Below are positions 59,008-64,000 of a stretch of DNA of 64,000 nucleotides, piece by piece. Numbering within the stretch: position 1 is the stretch's first letter; each line of letters starts with the position of its first letter. Under the pieces are notes generated by a model. That model was not told the DNA's origin. It did no database searches and saw only the letters and a program-made list of their open reading frames with translations. The position numbers and the translations under genes were made by a program. The stretch is from positions 124,001 through 188,000 of the forward strand of contig NZ_FMCU01000003.1 of assembly GCF_900091525.1 (NCBI RefSeq), read 5' to 3'. This stretch comes from Micromonospora matsumotoense (GTDB lineage Bacteria > Actinomycetota > Actinomycetes > Mycobacteriales > Micromonosporaceae).

Positions 59008-59149
59008 CGGGCACCCGACCGGTGACGGCCACCCGACCCGCTGACGGGCACCCGTCCCGCTGACGGCATCCGACCGGTGACGGCACCGTCCCGCTGACGG
59101 CGCCCGACCGGTGACGGCACCGTCCCGCTGACGGCGCCCGACCGGTGAT
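59004..59149. repeat. Tandem repeats after the Rrf2 gene, each with a stop codon
   Basis: Units of about 33 bp built from cccgctgacggcgcccgaccggtgacggcac recur about four times. The TGA stop of the Rrf2 gene lies in the first unit, and every unit carries TGACGG. Confidence 0.8.
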
Positions 59150-59156
59150 CCGTAAC

Positions 59157-59201
59157 GTCCGTCCGACCGTCGACCCCCCAGGATTCGACGGTCGGACGGA
59201 C
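59157..59201. terminator. Bidirectional terminator, perfect 17-bp hairpin
   Basis: Arms gtccgtccgaccgtcga and its exact complement flank an 11-base loop in the convergent gap between the Rrf2 gene and the small membrane protein gene. Confidence 0.8.
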
Positions 59202-59241
59202 GACCGGACCCACCGCCCCCACCGGCTCCCGCAGGGCCGAC

Positions 59242-59442
59242 TCAGCCGGCGGTCAGCTCGACCGTCGGCGGACGCCCCTCATCGGGACTGTGCAACTCGA
59301 CCAGCCCGGCCGGGGCGGCCCGCCCCGGCCTCGGGTGCCAGGGCGCGAACGCCGCGACCATGGCGAGCAGGAGCCCGGCGCCGGCCACGGCTAACACCAC
59401 CAGTAGCTCGCGCCCCGCCCCCGACTCAGCGTCGCCCCCCAT
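59242..59442 (-). CDS. Small single-pass membrane protein
   Basis: The product has 66 residues from ATG 59442 (GGAGGGG 7 bp upstream). One hydrophobic helix (ELLVVLAVAGAGLLLAMVAAFAP is its span, about 13-35) separates a short Gly/Ala/Glu N-terminus from a Pro/Arg-rich outer part ending TVELTAG. No family is recognised. It lies alone between a strong terminator and the palindromic element. Confidence 0.65.
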   Translation of the reverse strand: MGGDAESGAGRELLVVLAVAGAGLLLAMVAAFAPWHPRPGRAAPAGLVELHSPDEGRPPTVELTAG

Positions 59443-59650
59443 GGTCACCCCTCCCGTGCCCGACCGTGCCGGCCGGCTCTTTCCCCCGGGAGCAAGCTTC
59501 GACCAGCCGGGCCCGATGGAACAGTCACCGATCGGACGCAATAGAGCCGGCAAACCGACCTACCCGTCGGCATGATCACTGAGAGTTCACACCCGACCCC
59601 ACACCGTCCCCCAAGTGGGACGGCGACCCGATCACCGCACGCCCAAAACA

Positions 59651-59727
59651 AGATCGACTCAGGTGGGCCGATGTTGCGGCATCTTCGGCACGATGACACC
59701 GCAACATCGGCCCCACTGAGTCGATCT
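59651..59727. repeat. Large near-perfect palindrome (29-bp arms)
   Basis: Left arm 59651-59679 begins agatcgactcaggtgggccg; the right arm 59699-59727 is its complement except for a two-base swap. The loop has 19 bases. It lies in the 376-bp gap between the small membrane protein gene and the DEAD-box helicase gene and shares its outer sequence with the degenerate element at 39451. It could be a miniature mobile or REP-type repeat, or a strong terminator for the helicase gene. Confidence 0.8.
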
Positions 59728-59818
59728 CGATCGAACACGACGGCAAGCACGCTGTCCGCCCCTGCGGACTCCCGCCCCCGGACGGGACAGCACCCCGGTC
59801 AGGCGGACAGGCCGCCGG

Positions 59819-61141
59819 TCAGGCGGTACGCGGGCGACGCGGGCGACGGGACCGGCCCGACGCCCGGTGCGACCGGCCACCCTCCCCACCGCCACCGTTG
59901 CCGCCACCGACGGCGGCACGCGGCCGGGCGGCCGGGGTGGGCGTCGGGGCGACGATCGTCACCGGCACCCCGGACGGCTCACGGGCCCCGGTCACCCGGG
60001 CCAGCGCCCCGTCGTCGAGGCGTACCTGGGTCGACTGCGGCTTGATGCCGGCCACGCTCATCAGCCGGGAGACGTCCCGGCGCTGCTCCGGCAGGACCAG
60101 GGTGACCACCTGACCGGCCTCACCGGCGCGGGCGGTACGACCACCGCGGTGCAGGTAGTCCTTCGCCTCGGTCGGCGGGTCCACGTTGACCACCATGTCC
60201 AGCCCGTCGACGTGGATGCCCCGGGCCGCCACGTCGGTGGCGACCAGCGCGGTCACCTGGCCGGTGCGGAACTGCTCCAGGATCCGGGTGCGCTGCGGCT
60301 GCGACTTCCCACCGTGCAGCGCCGCGGCGCGGACGCCCTTGGCGAGCAACTGACGGGCCATCCGGTCGGCCCGGTGCTTGGTCGCCATGAACAGGATGGT
60401 GCGGCCCTCGCGGGCGGCGATCTGGGTGAGCGCGGTGGGCTTGTCGGCCGCGTCGACGTGCAGCACGTGGTGGGTCATCGCGGTCACCGTGGCGGTGCCC
60501 GGGTCCACCGAGTGCGACACCGGGTTGCTGAGGAAGCGGCGGACCAGGCGGTCCACCCCACCGTCCAGGGTGGCCGAGAAGAGCATCCGCTGGCCGTTCG
60601 GAGCGACCTGCTCCAGCAGCTTGGTCACCTGCGGCAGGAAGCCCATGTCAGCCATCTGGTCGGCCTCGTCCAGCACGGTGATGGCGACCTGGTCGAGGCG
60701 GGCGTCGCCCCGGTTGATCAGGTCGTGCAACCGGCCGGGGGTGGCCACCAGCACCTCGGTGCCGGCGCGCAGCGCGTCCGCCTGCCGCTGGAGGGAGAGC
60801 CCCCCGACCACGGTGGCGCAGCGCAGCCCCAGCGCCCGGGCGTACGGGGTGAGCGCCGTGGTGACCTGGGCGGCCAGCTCACGGGTGGGGACCAGCACCA
60901 GGGCGAGCGGGCGACCCGGGCGGGCCCGGTGGCCGGCGGTGCGATGCAGCAGGGGGAGCCCGAAGGCGAGGGTCTTGCCCGAGCCGGTGCGCCCCCGGCC
61001 GAGCACGTCCCGGCCGGCCAGCGAGTCCGGCAGGGTGGCCGTCTGGATCGGGAACGGCTCGGTGATGCCCTGCTTGGTCAGCTCGGCGAGCAGCGCCGGC
61101 GCGAGGCCGGTCGCGGCGAAGGTGGGAATGGTCATGGTCAT
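59819..61141 (-). CDS. DEAD-box RNA helicase
   Basis: The product has 440 residues. Motifs in order: Q motif (GITEPFPIQTATLP), Walker A GRTGSGKT (about 49-56), PTRELA, TPGRL, DEAD (VLDEADQMADMGF, about 160), SAT (MLFSATLD), then the helicase C-domain with ATDVAARGIHVDGLDMVVNV and HRGGRTARAG. The last 60 residues are Pro/Gly/Arg/Ser-rich, an RNA-binding tail. It lies downstream of cspA on the same strand, a pairing that fits cold-shock or RNA-unfolding roles. The 222-bp gap holds a short hairpin (ccgacgga/tccgtcgg at 61203-61222). ATG 61141 is followed by MTMTIPTFAATG. Confidence 0.95.
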   Translation of the reverse strand: MTMTIPTFAATGLAPALLAELTKQGITEPFPIQTATLPDSLAGRDVLGRGRTGSGKTLAFGLPLLHRTAGHRARPGRPLALVLVPTRELAAQVTTALTPYARALGLRCATVVGGLSLQRQADALRAGTEVLVATPGRLHDLINRGDARLDQVAITVLDEADQMADMGFLPQVTKLLEQVAPNGQRMLFSATLDGGVDRLVRRFLSNPVSHSVDPGTATVTAMTHHVLHVDAADKPTALTQIAAREGRTILFMATKHRADRMARQLLAKGVRAAALHGGKSQPQRTRILEQFRTGQVTALVATDVAARGIHVDGLDMVVNVDPPTEAKDYLHRGGRTARAGEAGQVVTLVLPEQRRDVSRLMSVAGIKPQSTQVRLDDGALARVTGAREPSGVPVTIVAPTPTPAARPRAAVGGGNGGGGEGGRSHRASGRSRRPRRPRTA

Positions 61142-61363
61142 GCGAAATGCCTTCCTCGACGCGGCACGTGTCGAGGGAGGGCGCCGAGAGTCGGCGCGGT
61201 CTCCGACGGAGCACTCCGTCGGGGACTCACAAGCACGAACCGATGGGGTACGGGCCGGTCCGCCGCAGCACGCCGCGTCCCGCCGGAGCGGGGGGCGGCG
61301 CGGCGGACCGGTCCGTCACCGGGTCCGGAGGACCTGGTGGGTGTTACCGGGACGATCCGAAGA

Positions 61364-61567
61364 TCAGAGCGGGCGGATGTTCTCCGCCTGCGGGCCCTTC
61401 TGGCCCTGGGTCACCTCGAACTCGACCCGCTGGTTCTCGTCCAGGCTCCGGTAGCCGGAGGACTGGATCGCCGAGAAGTGGGCGAAGACGTCAGCGCCGC
61501 CGCCGTCCGGGGTGATGAAGCCGAAGCCCTTGTCAGCGTTGAACCACTTGACGGTGCCAATTGCCAT
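61364..61567 (-). CDS. cspA: Cold-shock protein of the CspA family
   Basis: The product has 67 residues with both RNA-binding motifs: RNP1 KGFGFITP (residues 13-20) and RNP2 VFAHFSAI. It starts [18 protein letters not shown]. It is a single cold-shock domain that melts RNA structure. GGAG lies 9 bp before ATG. The leader reaches back more than 100 bases to a terminator at 61700, long enough for the temperature-sensitive folds typical of cspA mRNAs. The gene precedes a DEAD-box helicase gene. Confidence 0.97.
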   Translation of the reverse strand: MAIGTVKWFNADKGFGFITPDGGGADVFAHFSAIQSSGYRSLDENQRVEFEVTQGQKGPQAENIRPL

Positions 61568-61699
61568 CTGTTTCGTCTCCTTGACGGAACGTCGAACCCG
61601 CACCTGTTGCGGGCCCGAAGAGGAGCGCTCCGCGCGGGATGCGCGAATCGCCTGTTGTTTTTGGTCGCCCCGCCCGGAGAGCTCCGGACACAACAAAGA

Positions 61700-61727
61700 G
61701 CGCCTGGGGCTACAATCCGCCAGGCGC
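61700..61727 (-). terminator. Terminator after the AdnB-like gene
   Basis: On the minus strand gcgcctgg and ccaggcgc pair, followed by TCTTTGTTGTG, a T-rich tract. It lies 41 bp past the stop at 61768 and insulates cspA. Confidence 0.7.
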
Positions 61728-61767
61728 ACACAGAGTCTCTGGAAACCAAAACTGCAACAAGAACAAC

Positions 61768-64000
61768 CTACCACGGATCTTCCAGCGCGCCACCCCCCAC
61801 CGGGTTTTCCGGCAACCCGGCGATGATCTCGGTCAGCCCGGCGGCGTCCAGCAGGTCCGCCGGCCGCACCGTCACCCCGTCCCGCACGTAGTGGAAGGCG
61901 GCCCCCACCCGGTCCACCGGCACCCCGGCCAGCTCCGCCCAGGCCAGCCGGTAGACCGCGAGTTGCACCGCGACCACCTGGGCCTCGCCGTCGGTCGGCT
62001 GCCGGCCCGTCTTCCAGTCGACCACGTCGTACCGGCCGCCGGGGCGGGAGAAGACGGCGTCCATCCGGCCCCGTACCACCACACCGGCCAGCACCGTGGC
62101 GAACGGCACCTCCACCTCCACCGGCACCCGGTCGGCCCACTCGCTGGCCAGGAAGCGCTCCTGGAGTTCGGCCAGCGCCCCGTCGGGCGCGGCATCCGCG
62201 TCGGCCGCACCCGGCAGTTCGTCCACGTCGAGCAGCCGGTCGGCCCCGAAGCGCTGCTCCAGCCAGGCGTGGAAGGCGGTGCCCCGCCGGGCGTACGGGC
62301 TGGGTGGGGCGGGCATCGGTCGGCGCAGCGTCCGGGCCAGCTGCGTAGGGTCCCGGCGCAACGCCACCAGCTGGGTGACCGACAGATGTCCGGGCAGCAC
62401 CACCTCGACCGCCTCGGCCTGCCGCAGCAGCTCCGCCCGCTCGGCCAGGAGCAGGTCCGCCTCCCGCCGCCAGCGCACCACCTCCGACTCCGCCGCCTCG
62501 GGCTCAGCGACCTGCGGGCCCGGCACCTGCTCGGCGGCCTGCAGGGCGGGCGCCTGCTCGGCAGCCTGCGGGTCGGACGCCTGCTCGGCAGCCAGGGGCG
62601 CGGCAGCCTGCGCGGCGGCCGGGGGCGCGGCGGTCTGCCGGTGGGACGCCTGTGCGGCGGCCTGCGGGTCGGGCAGCAGCTCGCGGCGCGCCGCGTCGGG
62701 GTCGGCGAGGAAGCGGCGGACCAGCGCCGCCGCCTCGGTCAGCGCCGGCCGTCGCGGGCCGAGCGGGTCGGCCGGCCAGTCGGCCCGCAACACCAGCTCG
62801 GTGGTCGGATTGACCGCGTCACCGGCCGGCTCGGGCGCCCACTCGTCGACCAGCAGGCCGTCCCCGCCGGCCAGGCAGGCGTCGTAGACCTCGCGCAGCA
62901 GCACCGACGGGCCCCGGAACCGTTTGGTCCCCTCCCCCCACCAGTACCCGGAGCAGAGCAGCAGCCGCCGGGGCCGGGTCACCGCCACGTACGCCAGCCG
63001 GCGTTCCTCGCGCTCGTCGTGGGCCCGCCAGGCGTCGGTGAAGTCGGCCACCGCCCGGGCCACCCCGCGCTGGTCGGTCACCTCGGCGAGGTCGAGCACG
63101 GGCAGCCCGTCGGCGTCGCCGCGCAGCGGGAAGGGCAGCACCCCGAGCCCGCCCAGCCAGTGGTCGGAGTTGCGGACCTGGCCGGGCCAGCCGCCCCGGA
63201 CCAGCCCGGCGACCGCGACGACGTCCCACTCCAGCCCCTTGGCGGCGTGCGCGGTGAGCACCTGCACCGCGCCCTCCACCACCTCCACCTCGCCCGGGGA
63301 GAGCCCCCGCTCCTCGTCCTCGGCGGCGGCCAGGTAGGCCAGGAAACCGGCCAGCGTCGCCGCCGGGGTCTCGCCGCTGAACCGGGCCGCCACGTCGCCG
63401 AGGGCGTCCAGGTGCCCCCGGGCCAGCCCGGCGTCGCCGGTGCCGTCCCGGCCGGCCCGGACCGCCACCTCGACGTCCAGGCCGATGGTGCGTTCCACGT
63501 CCGCGATCAGCTCCGGCAGCGTCTGGTCCAGCCGGTACCGCAGCAGAGCCAACTCCATCCCGTACGACCGCAGCCGTGCGTAGCCCTCCGCCGAGTACGT
63601 CTGCGCCGGCCCCAGATCGGCCAACGCCTCCACCAGGGTTGCCTCGTCCAGCACGTCCACGGTGATCTCCGGCCCGTCGTCGCCGGTCAGCTCCCGGCGG
63701 GCCCCTGCGATGACCCGCGCCCGCCGGTGCAGGGCCACCAGGTCACGCGGCCCGATCCGCCAGCGCGCCCCGGTGAGCAGGCGCAGCAGCGCCGCGCCGT
63801 CGGTCGGGTCGGCGAGCACCCGCAGGGTGCAGACCACGTCGCGTACCTCGGGGGTGTCCAGCAGCCCGCCCAGGCCGACCACCTCGACCGGCAGCCCCCG
63901 GGCCCGCAGGGCCGCCTCGATCGCCGGGATCTGACTGCGCACCCGGACCAGCACGGCGGTGGAGGGGCGCTGCGGCACCGGGATGTGCTCGGGCAGCGCG
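61768..64000 (-). CDS. adnB: AdnB-like UvrD/RecB helicase-nuclease, 5' part outside window
   Basis: The frame stays open to the window end, so at least 744 C-terminal residues are seen and the N-terminal ATPase motor half is missing. Visible are late helicase motifs ([20 protein letters not shown] and [17 protein letters not shown]) and a C-terminal RecB-type nuclease domain with [31 protein letters not shown] and [11 protein letters not shown]; the Asp-Asp-Lys active site pattern is intact. Such proteins act with AdnA in double-strand break end resection. A Gln/Ala/Pro-rich linker of about 60 residues ([13 protein letters not shown] type) separates helicase and nuclease. Assignment to AdnB rather than AdnA rests on nuclease sequence and gene order. 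Confidence 0.82.
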   Translation of the reverse strand, partial: ALPEHIPVPQRPSTAVLVRVRSQIPAIEAALRARGLPVEVVGLGGLLDTPEVRDVVCTLRVLADPTDGAALLRLLTGARWRIGPRDLVALHRRARVIAGARRELTGDDGPEITVDVLDEATLVEALADLGPAQTYSAEGYARLRSYGMELALLRYRLDQTLPELIADVERTIGLDVEVAVRAGRDGTGDAGLARGHLDALGDVAARFSGETPAATLAGFLAYLAAAEDEERGLSPGEVEVVEGAVQVLTAHAAKGLEWDVVAVAGLVRGGWPGQVRNSDHWLGGLGVLPFPLRGDADGLPVLDLAEVTDQRGVARAVADFTDAWRAHDEREERRLAYVAVTRPRRLLLCSGYWWGEGTKRFRGPSVLLREVYDACLAGGDGLLVDEWAPEPAGDAVNPTTELVLRADWPADPLGPRRPALTEAAALVRRFLADPDAARRELLPDPQAAAQASHRQTAAPPAAAQAAAPLAAEQASDPQAAEQAPALQAAEQVPGPQVAEPEAAESEVVRWRREADLLLAERAELLRQAEAVEVVLPGHLSVTQLVALRRDPTQLARTLRRPMPAPPSPYARRGTAFHAWLEQRFGADRLLDVDELPGAADADAAPDGALAELQERFLASEWADRVPVEVEVPFATVLAGVVVRGRMDAVFSRPGGRYDVVDWKTGRQPTDGEAQVVAVQLAVYRLAWAELAGVPVDRVGAAFHYVRDGVTVRPADLLDAAGLTEIIAGLPENPVGGGALEDPW

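Overview
This is a very GC-rich (about 73% by eye) actinobacterial chromosome segment. Codon third positions are almost all G or C, GTG and TTG starts are frequent, and the gene content (type VII secretion, WhiB7, mycoredoxin, UvrD2, AdnB-like helicase-nuclease, DUF397/XRE pair, F420-era hydrolase family) points to Micromonosporaceae, probably Micromonospora. The genus is an inference; no 16S rRNA gene is present. There is no CRISPR array, prophage or complete insertion sequence in the window.

Left third (1-28.1 kb), a type VII secretion (T7SS) island. It holds the core genes eccC (cut by the left edge), eccD and eccB, and a mycosin in which every catalytic residue is replaced. Two WXG100 proteins, a YbaB-like protein and a small WXG100-like protein lead into an apparent 3,403-codon polymorphic-toxin reading frame. 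That frame carries a WXG100-like head, membrane/linker segments, an HExxH zinc-protease-like motif, a GNAT-like segment and a C-terminal ADP-ribosyltransferase-like domain. It is followed by a ladder of small, mostly translationally coupled genes (12.9 down to 9.4 kb) that look like immunity or accessory genes. A genuine small gene lies inside the giant frame in another reading frame, so the giant frame is probably two toxin genes joined by loss of a stop. A degenerate WHH nuclease fused to a SUKH domain, a double SseB-like protein and two divergently transcribed proline-rich WXG-type proteins complete the island.

Middle (28.2-32.9 kb): purC, a solute-binding lipoprotein, a 125-bp exact duplication carrying two initiator tRNA genes with their terminators, and an ECF sigma/anti-sigma pair.

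Right half (33-64 kb): a conserved backbone that follows, from memory, the M. tuberculosis order Rv3193c-Rv3201c: UPF0182 protein, PDZ-Lon protease, DUF2342 hydrolase, ThiF/E1-like protein, ABC1 kinase, whiB7, uvrD2, mycoredoxin, nudC and adnB. Whole modules interrupt it: an MFS exporter, XRE/DUF397, a two-subunit M16 peptidase, a sulfonate (ssu) operon with its own Rrf2 regulator and two matching operators, and cspA with a DEAD-box helicase. whiB7 has a leader ORF, an anti-terminator hairpin and a terminator, as expected for antibiotic-responsive attenuation. Several genes in this half end inside tandem repeats that carry the stop codon.
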